Positions 33,197 through 43,057 are shown, counted from the stretch's first letter. The stretch is 64,000 bases of DNA from an uncultured Desulfovibrio sp. (GCA_910587035.1 CAJUMQ010000003.1:1-64000), one strand, 5' to 3'. Notes: generated from the letters alone by a model not told the origin. Made by a program: numbers and translations.

Positions 33197-34570
33197 ATGC
33201 GCACAATCACCACTTTGTTACTTTTGCTTTCCCTCTGCCTATCGCCACTTTCTGCCCAGGCCCTGACCTACACACTGGATAGCGCCATTGAGCGGGCCTT
33301 GAAGGCCAATCCCACCATGGAGGAAAGGTTGCGCGCACTGGAGCGCGCCAGCATGGACATAGGCGTGGCCCAGAGCATCTTCTGGCCCAGGGCGGCTTTT
33401 GTGATGAACAAATCCTTTCTGCGCAACAGCGGCAGCGTTGGCAATACCGATGAACTTTCCAGCGACACCTGGTCCCATGGCCTGCGCGTAACCCTCTCCC
33501 TCTTTTCCGGATTCACCCATCTCACCAATCTGCAGCAGTCTCTTATCCAGAAGGAGATCGCCAAACTTGCCATGCGCCAGGCGGAGCTGGAGCTGGCCAC
33601 AAATGTGAAAATTCAATATTTCAACCACTTGCAGGCAAAAAGGGACATTCGCGTGGCCAAAGAGGCCATCAAGCGCATGGAGACCCAGCTCAAGGCCTCG
33701 GAGGCTTTTGTGCGCGAGGAGCTGGCCCCATATGTCAATGTGCTGCAAAACCAGGTGGAACTCTCGCGCGGGCAGGAGAATCTCATAACGGCCGAAAATG
33801 CCCTGCAGACCAGCAGAATGCAGCTCAACCGCTTTCTGGGCCATGACCCCGGCATGGACATCACCTACAAGGGCGATATTGAGGATTTCCCCCGCCAGAA
33901 AAATTATGACAGGCAGAGGGCCGTGATTTTGGCCATGGAGAGACGCCCGGACATTCTCATTGCTGAAAAAAGCATAGATGTGGCCAGGAAAAGGGCCTGG
34001 TCCGCGGCTGGCGAGGCTTTGCCAAAGGTTGACCTGACCTACGACAACATGAAATTTGACAGGGATTACGAGAGCTCCCGTTACAGGGATTATGACCGCC
34101 AGTACTGGTCTGTGGGCCTGAATTTCACCTGGACCTTTTTTGAGGGCGGCCGCACCGTTTTCTCAACCCTTGCGGAGAAAAAACAGGCCGAAGCCCTTGC
34201 GGCAGCCTATAAAAACTCTGTTGAGGGAGCAAAAACAGATGTTATGACTGCCATTCTGAACATCGAATCCGCCCTGCAGGTCTATGAGACAGCCAAAAGA
34301 GGCATCAAGGCGGCCACGGAGAGCTATGCCCAGGCCAGGGAGCGCTATGATCGAGGCATTGGCACGATCACGGAGCTGCTGGATGCCCAGCTGCGCCTCA
34401 CCCAGGCCGAAACCCGCTGCAGCAAGGCAATGGCGGACTACCAGATCGCCCACGCCAAGTATCTGATGTTTATAGGCGGCGAGGAAAAGAACGGAGGCAA
34501 AGCCCAAAAGGCAGCCACAAAAACGGCAAAGACCGGCAGCGGCGAAGTCTTTAAAGCATTTGCCGATTGA
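33197..34570 (+). CDS. TolC family outer membrane protein (second copy)
   Basis: A 457-residue TolC-like protein. Signal peptide MRTITTLLLLLSLCLSPLSAQA, then the first OEP repeat from ALTYTLDSAIERALKANPTMEER, and a second near residue 230 (ERRPDILIAEKSIDVARKRA). YDRGIGTITELLDAQLRLTQAETR is the equivalent of the end motif. It is distinct in sequence from the protein encoded at 26174. No pump partner lies next to it. The last codons (AFAD) and stop fall inside an intergenic repeat (34556), so the element created the present C-terminus. Confidence 0.88.
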   Translation: MRTITTLLLLLSLCLSPLSAQALTYTLDSAIERALKANPTMEERLRALERASMDIGVAQSIFWPRAAFVMNKSFLRNSGSVGNTDELSSDTWSHGLRVTLSLFSGFTHLTNLQQSLIQKEIAKLAMRQAELELATNVKIQYFNHLQAKRDIRVAKEAIKRMETQLKASEAFVREELAPYVNVLQNQVELSRGQENLITAENALQTSRMQLNRFLGHDPGMDITYKGDIEDFPRQKNYDRQRAVILAMERRPDILIAEKSIDVARKRAWSAAGEALPKVDLTYDNMKFDRDYESSRYRDYDRQYWSVGLNFTWTFFEGGRTVFSTLAEKKQAEALAAAYKNSVEGAKTDVMTAILNIESALQVYETAKRGIKAATESYAQARERYDRGIGTITELLDAQLRLTQAETRCSKAMADYQIAHAKYLMFIGGEEKNGGKAQKAATKTAKTGSGEVFKAFAD

Positions 34571-34711
34571 AAATAGGCAAATGCGAGGCGCCTTATCGAA
34601 GCGCCCGCGCTGACGCTCGCGGAAAAATTCAATTTTTCATGCGCCTGTCCCACCACGCGGGGAAACGCCAGCGCGTATGGTTGAAACGCCCAGAGCGTTT
34701 CAGCTGATGAA
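34556..34711 (+). repeat. Hairpin-rich intergenic repeat, copy A
   Basis: A 156-bp element. It opens with GCATTTGCC and the exact complement GGCAAATGC 11 nt later, continues with AGCGCGTATGGTTGAAACGC and ends GCGTTTCAGCTGATGA; TGAAACGC and GCGTTTCA form a second hairpin. Its ends are imperfect terminal inverted repeats. The same modules occur at 51537, 56361 and 4627. It covers the stop codon of the TolC gene. Confidence 0.75.
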
Positions 34712-34854
34712 TGTTCCAAATATCCTGGCTGGCCAGCGGCAGCATGGTATTCAAATCAATCCTGCTGCCAGATACGCTTTTTGACTTGCCGTATTTACGC
34801 GCCCGGCTTTGCCCAACCGGGCGCATGTTTTTACCCGTTATCAATGGAAACGCG

Positions 34855-35142
34855 CTAAAACCAGAACACCACATGCCCGGGGCGCGCCCTGGCTATCTGT
34901 ATGCACTGGGTGGTGGACAATTTGCCTGTGGCCGACTTTATTGTCAGGGTGGCCTCAAATTTCAGGCTTGCCGCAAGGGCCGCCAGCTCTGTTGCGGAGT
35001 AGGCCTTTTTATCGAGATCGATAATCAGCGAGCCCCCGGCCTGGGTTATGCTCATAAGCTCGGTTATGCTTTTGCCAGCTGCATTTGCGCATGCCGGCAG
35101 CCAGCAGAAGGCCAGCATGGCCGCAAGTATCAGGGTTTTCAT
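34855..35142 (-). CDS. Small exported protein
   Basis: A 95-residue protein with a signal peptide (MKTLILAAMLAFCWLPACANA) and a mature part of about 74 residues (KSITELMSITQAGGSLIIDL, then AATELAALAASLKFEATLTI-like helix-strand pattern). GGAAGAGG before the ATG supports the start at 35142. Isolated minus-strand gene between a repeat and the flgE terminator. No family recognised. Confidence 0.65.
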   Translation of the reverse strand: MKTLILAAMLAFCWLPACANAAGKSITELMSITQAGGSLIIDLDKKAYSATELAALAASLKFEATLTIKSATGKLSTTQCIQIARARPGHVVFWF

Positions 35143-35283
35143 GGACCTCTTCCTATAGGCGCCTCTATGTGGCGCATTTCCTTTTGATTTATCCCGCTTT
35201 GCTTTACGTCCCAGGCAAAAATTTCCCATGTTCTGCTCCCAAAATAGAAATGATCCCGAATTTTGTCAAAAATCCACAAGGCA

Positions 35284-35315
35284 TAAAAAAACCGGCGCAA
35301 ATGGCCGGTTTTTGT
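35284..35315 (-). terminator. Terminator of the fliK-flgD-flgE unit
   Basis: On the minus strand AAACCGGC pairs with GCCGGTTT around a 7-nt loop and is followed by more T residues, 66 nt after the flgE stop. Confidence 0.8.
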
Positions 35316-35380
35316 GTGGGGGGAATTTTTGGAAGCCGGGCGGCGCCAGCCCCACGCTGACGCCACCCATTGGGGAGTTA

Positions 35381-37147
35381 CTATCTCTTCATGCCGATGA
35401 CTGTCTCAAGCATGGTGTCCACTGTTGTGATGCCCTTGGAGTTGGCCTGGAAACCGCGCTGTGTGGTGATCATGTTCACAAACTCGCGGCTCATGTCCAC
35501 GTTGGAGCCTTCTATGTTGTAGGCCCTGGTAACGCCAAAGCCATTGTCGCCTGCCACGCCCTGTCTGGCCTCGCCGGACTCCTTGGTGGCAGCGTAGAGG
35601 TTGCCGCCCTCCCTTCTCAGGCCCTGATGATTGTGGAAATCATAGAGGGCTATCTGATAAAGGGGAATTGTCTCGCCATTGTCATAGTAGCCATACACAA
35701 CACCGTCATTGGTGATGTTGGTGCCAGAGAGTATGCCGGAGGCATAGCCATTCTGGCCGGCGTCCTGGGTCACAAAGCTCGAGGAAGCTGCGGTGCTCGA
35801 ATTGTCGGTGCGGTGCACATCATCGAATTTGGCCAAAGAGTCATAATCCTTTGCATCTACCATTTTTTTAGCTGTATCGGCAGTGGCAGAGGTAGCAGGA
35901 CCACCTGCCAGATTACGCAGACCGAAATCAATTTCGATCATGTAATCTTCCACATTGACCATATTACCGGCTTCATCCTTGCCTTTTACATCAAACACAC
36001 TGTTGGCATGGGGCTTGCCAGTAAAGTTGGCAGCCATGACGGGAAGGCCATTGCTGGAATACTTTGTTTCTACCCAGTTGTCGCTGTTATCTATTCCCGC
36101 GTTTCCATTCGCGTCTGCCGCAGCAGAGCCATTCCATGTGTATGCGGTCTGATTGATGAGCACACCTGACGAATCGAAGATCAGGTGGCCAGTCATCAAT
36201 ACGCCAGCATTTTTCGCTGTGGGATTATCCGGATCGTCATAACCATTGTAAAGCTTCTTCACATCAGACATGGAGCCATCGTCATTATAGGTGGCAGTAA
36301 AACGCATATCTTCTTCAGGGGGCACGGTCACAATATATTCGTATACTGTATAGCCACTGGGCACTCCGGGATAATCGGAAACCTGATCATAATACACGCT
36401 CATCTCATGGGAATTGCCGCCTTCATCGTAAACCTTGATGGACGAGGATGTGGCATAGCCCTGGTCGGCGATGGGCGGATTGGCCTTGTCGCTGGCATTC
36501 CAGCTGTCAAAGAGAGCGGAGCCGACATTGCCGCCCGTGGTTGGTTTCGCCCTGTCGTTCTTGGATGTGTCATTAACAAGACCCATGGTGAATGAAACCG
36601 AATCCGTGCGCTTGGGCGTAAGGTACCAGGAATCCAGAACTATGTCCTTGGGGGTGCCAGTGCCAACAAAGGCAGATTCATTTTCTGTGTTCTTGCCAAG
36701 ATTGATCGATTCGCTCATGAACCTGAGGCTCTTGCTTTCACCGTCCACCTTCCAGCCCTGCAGGCGGTAGCCTTCGGGATTCTGGAGCTGCCTGTCGGCA
36801 TTGAAGTAGAAGTCGCCTGCGCGGGTATAGTACATCTGATTTGTGTTGGGCTGCCGCACCTTGAAGAAACCGTTACCGTCAATGGCCAGATCGGTTACAG
36901 AGTTGGTGGATTCCAGGCTGCCCTGGGAGAAATCGCCAAGCACCGCATAGGTGGATACGCCCGCGCCTATCTGGGTGGGGCCGCTGGTGGAGCCGCCGCC
37001 AATGTACAGATAGTCGTTGAAGTCCATGCGCTGGCCCTTGAAGCCGATTGTGCTGACGTTAGCTATATTGTTGCCCACCACATTCATTTTATTTCCATGG
37101 GCAAGGAGACCGGAAACGCTTGTCCACATGCTTGCTGAGAGACCCAT
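35381..37147 (-). CDS. flgE: Flagellar hook protein FlgE
   Basis: A 588-residue hook protein. The N-terminus has the rod/hook family motif MWTSVSGLLAHGNKMNVVGNN with IANVSTIGFKGQRMDF, and DLAIDGNGFF follows near residue 85. The C-terminus VDMSREFVNMITTQRGFQAN with the terminal helix TTVDTMLETVIGMKR matches the family end. The middle domain is large and Ser/Thr/Asp-rich, as in the exposed D2/D3 regions of long hook proteins. It is exported by the flagellar type III system to build the hook. GGAGG before the ATG. Longer than the roughly 400-residue enteric protein, as usual in Desulfovibrio-like bacteria. Confidence 0.95.
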   Translation of the reverse strand: MGLSASMWTSVSGLLAHGNKMNVVGNNIANVSTIGFKGQRMDFNDYLYIGGGSTSGPTQIGAGVSTYAVLGDFSQGSLESTNSVTDLAIDGNGFFKVRQPNTNQMYYTRAGDFYFNADRQLQNPEGYRLQGWKVDGESKSLRFMSESINLGKNTENESAFVGTGTPKDIVLDSWYLTPKRTDSVSFTMGLVNDTSKNDRAKPTTGGNVGSALFDSWNASDKANPPIADQGYATSSSIKVYDEGGNSHEMSVYYDQVSDYPGVPSGYTVYEYIVTVPPEEDMRFTATYNDDGSMSDVKKLYNGYDDPDNPTAKNAGVLMTGHLIFDSSGVLINQTAYTWNGSAAADANGNAGIDNSDNWVETKYSSNGLPVMAANFTGKPHANSVFDVKGKDEAGNMVNVEDYMIEIDFGLRNLAGGPATSATADTAKKMVDAKDYDSLAKFDDVHRTDNSSTAASSSFVTQDAGQNGYASGILSGTNITNDGVVYGYYDNGETIPLYQIALYDFHNHQGLRREGGNLYAATKESGEARQGVAGDNGFGVTRAYNIEGSNVDMSREFVNMITTQRGFQANSKGITTVDTMLETVIGMKR

Positions 37148-37234
37148 AACTTCCTCCGTTGATATTCCTGATAATTATAAAATATTTGTGTATCGGCGGT
37201 GTGGGGTACCGCCTGCAGTTACCAATTTATCCGT

Positions 37235-38059
37235 CTAGGCGTTGCCTGAGCCCTCTGTGGAGCCCTCGCCAGTGTCGCCATCGCCACCGGAATCGGCGCC
37301 ACTGCTGTTGTCTTCGCCGCCTGTCTCGACCTTGTCGTCCTCTTCCTTGTCTGTGGAGGCCACAACCTTTGGCGTTGAGACCTGGCGCACCTTGGCGAGC
37401 TCAAGCAGCTGGCCGCCATCCATGCCCAGATAGATTGTGCCATCCTGGTTGACAAGACCTGTGACTGTGGCATCCACAACCTGATCGGAGAGAACAGCCT
37501 CGCCTGCGCTGTTGAAGGCCGAAAGTGACACTATGTAAACGCCGTCCGGGGCAGGTGTGCCGGCGCCTGTGAGGCCATTCCAGGCAAACTCAAATGTCGT
37601 TCCAGCCTGCTTGCCGGCCAGATCTTCTGTATAGACTGTATTGCCGCTGGCATCCTTCACGCTCAGCGTACCCTTGACCACATTGTCCCCAAATGCATAG
37701 CGGAAGGCGCTCACGGTGGTTTTGCCATCCGCATCGGTTACCTTGCCGATGTTGTTGCCGCTGACAGTGACCTGCTTGCCAATATAGGATGTGGCATTGA
37801 TCATCTGCTGGTTGTTGGTGGCCTCGACCACGCTTTCCATGCTTGTGTTGAGGTTCATCATCTGCTCAAGGCTGGAGAACTGCGCCATCTGGGCGATAAA
37901 TTCCTTGTCATCCATCGGGTTGAGCGGATCCTGATATTTGAACTGCGTGACCAGCAACAGCATGAATGAATCCTTGTCCAGCGTGCTCCCCTTCTGCTTG
38001 GAAAGGGCCTGGTTGAATTCGTTGTTTGTCTGTGTAAGTGCCTGTGATATGCTGGACAT
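37235..38059 (-). CDS. flgD: Flagellar hook capping protein FlgD
   Basis: A 274-residue FlgD. Conserved N-terminal segment KDSFMLLLVTQFKYQDPLNPMDDKEFIAQMAQFSSLEQMMNLN (about residues 26-69) precedes the FlgD Ig-like and tudor-like core, including GQVTVSGNNIG and FEFAWNGLTG with GVYIVSLSAFNSAG. The C-terminal 40 residues are Asp/Glu/Gly/Ser-rich and look disordered. It caps the growing hook. The gene starts with GGAG and lies between fliK and flgE. Confidence 0.94.
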   Translation of the reverse strand: MSSISQALTQTNNEFNQALSKQKGSTLDKDSFMLLLVTQFKYQDPLNPMDDKEFIAQMAQFSSLEQMMNLNTSMESVVEATNNQQMINATSYIGKQVTVSGNNIGKVTDADGKTTVSAFRYAFGDNVVKGTLSVKDASGNTVYTEDLAGKQAGTTFEFAWNGLTGAGTPAPDGVYIVSLSAFNSAGEAVLSDQVVDATVTGLVNQDGTIYLGMDGGQLLELAKVRQVSTPKVVASTDKEEDDKVETGGEDNSSGADSGGDGDTGEGSTEGSGNA

Positions 38060-38077
38060 GTTTTTCTCCGTTTTGGC

Positions 38078-39862
38078 TTAGGCGACCACATGCAGGGCCT
38101 GCCCTGCATATCTTGCCGATTGTCCTACTATATGCATGGACTGTGCCAAAGCGGATTCTTCCATATTAAGTGAATTATTGCGAACAGATGCAAGGTTGCG
38201 CAGCCTGTCCAGAGCTTGCCTGCGGGCATCTTCTTCCTGCCTTGCATTGTGCTGGCCAAGGTCCTGGAACAGGTTGCCGGCATGATCCTGCTTGTCCTCC
38301 AGCTGCACCTCAATCTTGTCCACACGCACGCCCTGCTGCTCCAGATTTACCCTGATGGCATCGAGCTGGCGATTGACCATTTCGGCTGTCTCGCTCTTTT
38401 CGGAACGGATGCGGGCGGTGACCTCGCCATTGCGGGCCACAAGGGTGATGGCTATGGTGCCAAGCTCTGCCGGATGCAGCTGCAGATCAAGCCTTGTGGA
38501 ACCATCGCGCATGGCTGTGAGCATGCCCTGCTGCACCTGGCTTGCCAGACGCTGGCTGAGCTGCGCCTCACCCTCAAGAAGCTGGTTGACGGCAGCGAAA
38601 GGCTCCTGCATCACATTGTTCTGCAGCATGGAATAGACAGCGGAGCTGGAATTAAGCCCCATGCCCGTATTCTGGGAAACCTTGGCATCCAGCTTGCCCA
38701 GCAGATTCTGCCAGGCATCGGACTTGCCGCGATTCTGATCATTCATCAGGCCGGATCCGGCATCATCGCCGGCAGTCTGGCGGTTTTCCACACGCTGATC
38801 GGGCATGTTCACAACCTGCCTGGCATTGGTGGAATTTTCCCTGTCCAGACCGGCATTGGTGGCGGATTCGCGCATTTTTGCCTTTTCCATCTGACGCAGA
38901 TCGGCCAGGGGCACATCCTTGTCCAGTGGCTGCGCCTCGCCGGTGACAGTCTCATCCATAATCTGACGGCTGCGCTCCTGCACAGTCTTGTCGATGAGAA
39001 TGCGGCTCTGCTCAACGCGCCTGTTCTGTAGCTCGGAGGCTGCCTGCTCCTTCTCCATGCGGTCGCGGGCCTTGCGGATAATTGGCTTCAAGGTCTTTTC
39101 GAGAGCCGCATCCAGCTTTTCGGCATTGGCCGCTTCCGTAAGAAACTGATTCTTGGCGGGATTGAGAAGGGTATCGAACTGGTCGGCATTGAGTCTCAGG
39201 CTGCCATTGCCGCCCATGCCGTTAATCAGGTTACGCAGGCTGTCGGCATTGAGGCCAAGCCCGCGGCCAAGGGCCAGCAGACCTTCGGCATCAATGTCCA
39301 GGCCATCTGTGGCGTCAAGCTTGCCCAGGGCTTCCTGAATCAGATTCAGGGCGCCAAGGCCATTGCCGCGGCGCATGAAGTCCAGGGCATCCGTGGCCAG
39401 CTGGCCAGTGGGATCAATCTGGCCCAGCAATGCGGTTATGGAATGCTCCATCTCCTCATCAATTTCCGGGGCCTTGCCAGAACCCATCAGGCTGGCCATG
39501 ACCTGCGCCAGGGTGGCGCCGGCCGGCTGGTCGGCCAGGATGTCAAACTGCTTGAGGCTTTCCTCCCGCGCGCCTTCCTTCAAAAGCTGCGCGCGCAGTT
39601 CAAGCAGTTCCTCCTTGGTGAAGCATACTTCGCTTAATGTATAGGTCACGCCATCTGTGGTGTGGCGTGTATAGGGGCTTTCAACCTGCGGCTCATCCTC
39701 TTCGGCCAGGGCGGTGTCCGCGCTGACGTATTCTCCGGCATCCACCGCGTTGATGGCGCTTTGCATGGTATCAAAAAAATCAGAGGCATTCTGGCTGCTC
39801 CAGTCCATGCCACTGAAAAAGGCGCCATTTATATTTGAGCTGCTGGTAGGAATAATTTGCAT
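38078..39862 (-). CDS. fliK: Flagellar hook-length control protein FliK
   Basis: A 594-residue FliK. The C-terminal domain (about residues 440-555) has the family motif LQLHPAELGTIAITLVARNGEVTARIRSE, followed by REMVNRQLDAIRVNLEQQGVRVDKIEV. The N-terminal two-thirds is long, Gln/Glu/Asp-rich and unordered, as expected for the molecular-ruler part. It measures hook length and switches export specificity. The ATG at 39862 with AAGGAG ahead is chosen over the TTG at 39904. It is the first of the three flagellar genes here. Confidence 0.9.
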   Translation of the reverse strand: MQIIPTSSSNINGAFFSGMDWSSQNASDFFDTMQSAINAVDAGEYVSADTALAEEDEPQVESPYTRHTTDGVTYTLSEVCFTKEELLELRAQLLKEGAREESLKQFDILADQPAGATLAQVMASLMGSGKAPEIDEEMEHSITALLGQIDPTGQLATDALDFMRRGNGLGALNLIQEALGKLDATDGLDIDAEGLLALGRGLGLNADSLRNLINGMGGNGSLRLNADQFDTLLNPAKNQFLTEAANAEKLDAALEKTLKPIIRKARDRMEKEQAASELQNRRVEQSRILIDKTVQERSRQIMDETVTGEAQPLDKDVPLADLRQMEKAKMRESATNAGLDRENSTNARQVVNMPDQRVENRQTAGDDAGSGLMNDQNRGKSDAWQNLLGKLDAKVSQNTGMGLNSSSAVYSMLQNNVMQEPFAAVNQLLEGEAQLSQRLASQVQQGMLTAMRDGSTRLDLQLHPAELGTIAITLVARNGEVTARIRSEKSETAEMVNRQLDAIRVNLEQQGVRVDKIEVQLEDKQDHAGNLFQDLGQHNARQEEDARRQALDRLRNLASVRNNSLNMEESALAQSMHIVGQSARYAGQALHVVA

Positions 39863-39887
39863 GACAGACTCCTTGCAGACTTGTCTA

Positions 39888-39903
39888 TTCAAGGAGTGTT
39901 CCA
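39888..39903 (-). promoter_or_regulatory. Weak sigma-54-like promoter before fliK
   Basis: On the minus strand TGGAACACTCCTTGAA has GG and the -12 G at the right spacing of 10 nt, but the -12 element ends GA and not GC. It would give a leader of about 15 nt. Tentative. Confidence 0.3.
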
Positions 39904-39974
39904 AAAATGCGTTTAGATAACTATCTGGAATATAAGGATAAAAAAGAAGGGTTTTTTAGATGCCGCAGGCTCGG

Positions 39975-41351
39975 TCAGATAAAGGGGGAAAAAACTTCCC
40001 CCAGGCTGGCAAGTCTTTCCAGAATTTGCGCCCAGGCCTGTGGAGTGTAGCCGGCATTTTGCAGGCTCATATGAACATGGCCGGCAAAGAGGCGGCTATG
40101 CAAGGGTTGTGCCTGCCAGAATTCGGGCCTCAAGGGTTGTCCGGATCTGCGGATTTTGGCCAGTGTCGCGATCATTGCGCCAAAATTGGCGCTCATGGCC
40201 CTGGCAAGGGCTGGACGGCCGGCGCCTAGCCCAGCGGCGGCGGCTTCCATGCTGCCGCGAAATGATGGATCGTGAAAACTGAGGAAGGCTGCCTGCCAGA
40301 AGTCGTCCAGCAGTTGCCGGCCCGCATGGGCTGGCGCAAGGGATTTTAGCCTGAACAGGCCATTTTCGTCCCTGTCTGTCCGCAACAGCTCCAGGCCATC
40401 CACTGCCGGGGCAGCCTCGCCGGCCATTATGGCGCATGCCACCCTGGCCACATTGGCAGATTTGAAACGTGTATGGCAATATAGGCGTGGCCGCTGGCAA
40501 TCCCAGCAGCCCACACAGGACATGGGCGCCCTTAGCACCCACTGGCCAGGGCTGGATGGTCCGGTTTCCGCGCCATTGACATTGCCCATGGAGAGATTGA
40601 GCACCCGGCAGCCCAGCCAGTCCGCAAGGTGCATGGGACCAGTATCCGGAGTTATGAGAAGGTCCAGTTTTGCCAGCAGGCCGCACAGCTGGGCTATGGA
40701 GGTATTGCCGCAAAAATTGGGACCTGTGATGCCGGCCCTGGCGGCAATGGCGGCGCCTTCCTCCCGCTCCGCCGGGCCCCCCAGTAGAACAGGCGTAAAG
40801 CCTGCCTGCCCAAGTCTTATGGCCAGAGCCGCCCAAAAGGCCGCATCAGGCCTTTTGGCGGTCTCGCTGGCGCCTATAAACAGGCCTATGCGCCCTTTGC
40901 CCACAGGAGCTGGCTGCCGCCCTGTCCAACGCGGCAGGGCCAGATCCAGCCGGTTAAGATCGGACCAGTGAAAAACATTATGGCGGTTGTTGCCTGTGAG
41001 CGCCATGCGGTACAGCTGCCAAAATCCGGCAACATGACGCGAGGAGTTATCCAGCAGGGGCCCGAATCTGCTGGCGGATCTGGCCTGTGCGGTGAGGATG
41101 GCGGCTTCATCCCGGCTGGAAAAATTGAACACAGCCTCATATTCGCCGCCCAGCAGCCGGGGAAGAGAAGCTGGCGGCAGAAAGCGCACGCCGGGCAGCA
41201 GAGGCGAGAGATCCCTATAGAAAATCTCCTCCGCCACCATCCAGACAGGACTTGCGGGATAGGCGCGCGCCAGGTCGCCAAGAAGGGGAAAGGTGAGAAT
41301 TATGTCCCCAAGGCGCTGCAACTGCAGGATGAGCACAGGTCTGGCGCTCAT
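39975..41351 (-). CDS. Glycosyltransferase family 9 (heptosyltransferase-like)
   Basis: A 458-residue GT9-type protein. It starts MSARPVLILQLQRLGDIILTFPLLGDL, the classic N-terminal motif of heptosyltransferases (R-x-GDxx-x-P). The donor domain has IGLFIGASETAKRPDAAFWAALA and LLITPDTGPMHLADWLGCRVLNL, with Asp and Gly residues that bind ADP-heptose. A cluster MSCVGCWDCQRPRLYCHTRF with several Cys is unusual and may bind a metal or stabilise a loop. Start ATG overlaps the stop of the CgeB-like gene (ATGA). The tail beyond about residue 360 is not typical of GT9. Acceptor could be flagellar or lipopolysaccharide; its position upstream of fliK favours flagella. Confidence 0.8.
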   Translation of the reverse strand: MSARPVLILQLQRLGDIILTFPLLGDLARAYPASPVWMVAEEIFYRDLSPLLPGVRFLPPASLPRLLGGEYEAVFNFSSRDEAAILTAQARSASRFGPLLDNSSRHVAGFWQLYRMALTGNNRHNVFHWSDLNRLDLALPRWTGRQPAPVGKGRIGLFIGASETAKRPDAAFWAALAIRLGQAGFTPVLLGGPAEREEGAAIAARAGITGPNFCGNTSIAQLCGLLAKLDLLITPDTGPMHLADWLGCRVLNLSMGNVNGAETGPSSPGQWVLRAPMSCVGCWDCQRPRLYCHTRFKSANVARVACAIMAGEAAPAVDGLELLRTDRDENGLFRLKSLAPAHAGRQLLDDFWQAAFLSFHDPSFRGSMEAAAAGLGAGRPALARAMSANFGAMIATLAKIRRSGQPLRPEFWQAQPLHSRLFAGHVHMSLQNAGYTPQAWAQILERLASLGEVFSPFI

Positions 41352-43057
41352 GCGCCGCCCGCTGGAGTCCCGTAGATTGCGCGCATGGCAGCCAGCATTT
41401 CCAGAATCCTGTCCTGCCATTTATGTCTGGCCAGCACCTTTTTCCTGGCTGCCCGTGTAATTTTCTCTCTTTCGGCCGGATGTTTCAGATAATGGCGCAC
41501 AAGATCCGGAATTTCGCCTGGATCATGGTAACATGCCATCTCGCCCGGATCGAACAGATTCGCCATTTGCGGGCGCCAGTCCGTCAGCACAAAACCACCG
41601 GCCGCCGGCACATCAAACACGCGCTGGTTCACAGCGCCTTTCATCTGTTTTGATGTGCAATTAAAATTGATGTCGGACTGGCCGTAAAAGGCCGGCAGGT
41701 CATCGTAATAGCTCAGGGCATCCAGATAGCGGGGCTGGTCCGCATCATGCCTCAATTCTATTTTCCAGCCTGCATCGCCGACTATCAGGGGATGAAATGG
41801 CAGGATCTTGCGCACACAGCCAGCACGGTATATGCGCGTGGCCTGCCAGGTGATGGCAGTCTCGTAGGCCAGCCTGGTTTCATTGTCCGGCAGCTTCCAG
41901 TACAGCTCATAGGTTTTGGGAAACTCCGCAGCCAGAAAATCCGCCACATTGCGCTCGCCGCTGTCGCTGAATGCGCGGGACACGGAGCGGAACACACGCA
42001 GCAGAGGGGCGGGGAAATGGCCGCTCTTGAGCCTGCCCCCAACCTTGTAGAGCATGGAATTGCCGACAAAAGACACGGGAGCGCGCCAGAGGGATGAAGG
42101 CCTGCCGGCATTAGGTTTAAATCTTTCCGGATCTGTGCCCAGGGGCAGATAGCGCACATGCTCAAAACCTGTCTTGCGCATGGCCGGCAGATTATCCTCA
42201 TCCCATGTGAAAATTGTGGTCCAGGGGCTGACACACTTGCTGTAGAGATGAATGATGAGCTGGGGATTATCCACAAACCAGGAGGCAAGGGGCAGCTCCA
42301 GGCGTTTCAGCAGATCCATCAGCACGCCTTCCACATCCACACCCATATGATTGAGGGTGATGCAGCAGTCGGGCTTGAAGGTAAGCGCCTCGTTCAAAAA
42401 ATTCCTTACAAAATCCTGTCCGCCCTGGGTATCGCCCACCAGCACAAGCTTGTGGGGTATGCCCAGCCTGGCGCAGGCCCCGGCAACCTCGCCCATGAGA
42501 AAATATTTGCTTGTAAGCAGGAGCACCCGTGGGGTTTTATCCTGAAAACGCGGTTGGACGGCCTTGCCCCAGAAATCAAAACTGGCGCTGGCTGCCAGGC
42601 TGTCGCGCACTGCACCATAAAATTTGCTGTCCAGGCGCAGGTAGAACGGCAGGGCTATGGGCTTGAGGGGCAGATTGCCGTGGGCATCCTGCCAGTGGGT
42701 GAGAATATCCAGCGCTTTTTGCGGTGTGTCCGCCTCCACCAGCAAAACCCTTTGCCTTTGAACTCCGTCAAGGGCGGCAAGCACGCCCGCAAGCTCAATG
42801 ATCTCCTTTTCCTTGTCCACAATGGCCACAGGGCCGGAGTATATGGAAAGAAGCCTTGCCAGGGCATGCCCCATGCCGCTGCCCAGAAGCACGGGCAGCA
42901 TTTTTTCTCCAGGGTCAAAGCTGCCCAGGGCGGCCAGCTCGCGGGCCGCGCCGCCTGGCCCCAGCATGGCAAGCCTGCGGCCGCCAGTGTCGACCACAAC
43001 ATCCTTGAGGATGCCATTTTCACGCACAGCCTCCGGGTTTGCTCCCTTGCCAGTCAT
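41348..43057 (-). CDS. Large CgeB-like glycosyltransferase (DUF3880-type N-terminus)
   Basis: A 569-residue protein. The N-terminal third (about residues 30-150) shows a GT-B-like Rossmann pattern (LPVLLGSGMGHALARLLS, GPVAIVDKEKEIIELAG). The middle has RVLLLTSKYFLMGEVAGACA and DCCITLNHMGVDVEGVLMDLL with LASWFVDNPQLII. The C-terminal part has QMKGAVNQRVFDVPAAGGFVL, the CgeB/Glyco_trans_1_2 donor motif, then an Arg/Lys-rich end. Such DUF3880-CgeB proteins are common near Desulfovibrio flagellar genes, where they are thought to decorate flagellin. It overlaps its neighbours on both sides by 4 nt, so the set is translationally coupled. Confidence 0.8.
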   Translation of the reverse strand: MTGKGANPEAVRENGILKDVVVDTGGRRLAMLGPGGAARELAALGSFDPGEKMLPVLLGSGMGHALARLLSIYSGPVAIVDKEKEIIELAGVLAALDGVQRQRVLLVEADTPQKALDILTHWQDAHGNLPLKPIALPFYLRLDSKFYGAVRDSLAASASFDFWGKAVQPRFQDKTPRVLLLTSKYFLMGEVAGACARLGIPHKLVLVGDTQGGQDFVRNFLNEALTFKPDCCITLNHMGVDVEGVLMDLLKRLELPLASWFVDNPQLIIHLYSKCVSPWTTIFTWDEDNLPAMRKTGFEHVRYLPLGTDPERFKPNAGRPSSLWRAPVSFVGNSMLYKVGGRLKSGHFPAPLLRVFRSVSRAFSDSGERNVADFLAAEFPKTYELYWKLPDNETRLAYETAITWQATRIYRAGCVRKILPFHPLIVGDAGWKIELRHDADQPRYLDALSYYDDLPAFYGQSDINFNCTSKQMKGAVNQRVFDVPAAGGFVLTDWRPQMANLFDPGEMACYHDPGEIPDLVRHYLKHPAEREKITRAARKKVLARHKWQDRILEMLAAMRAIYGTPAGGA

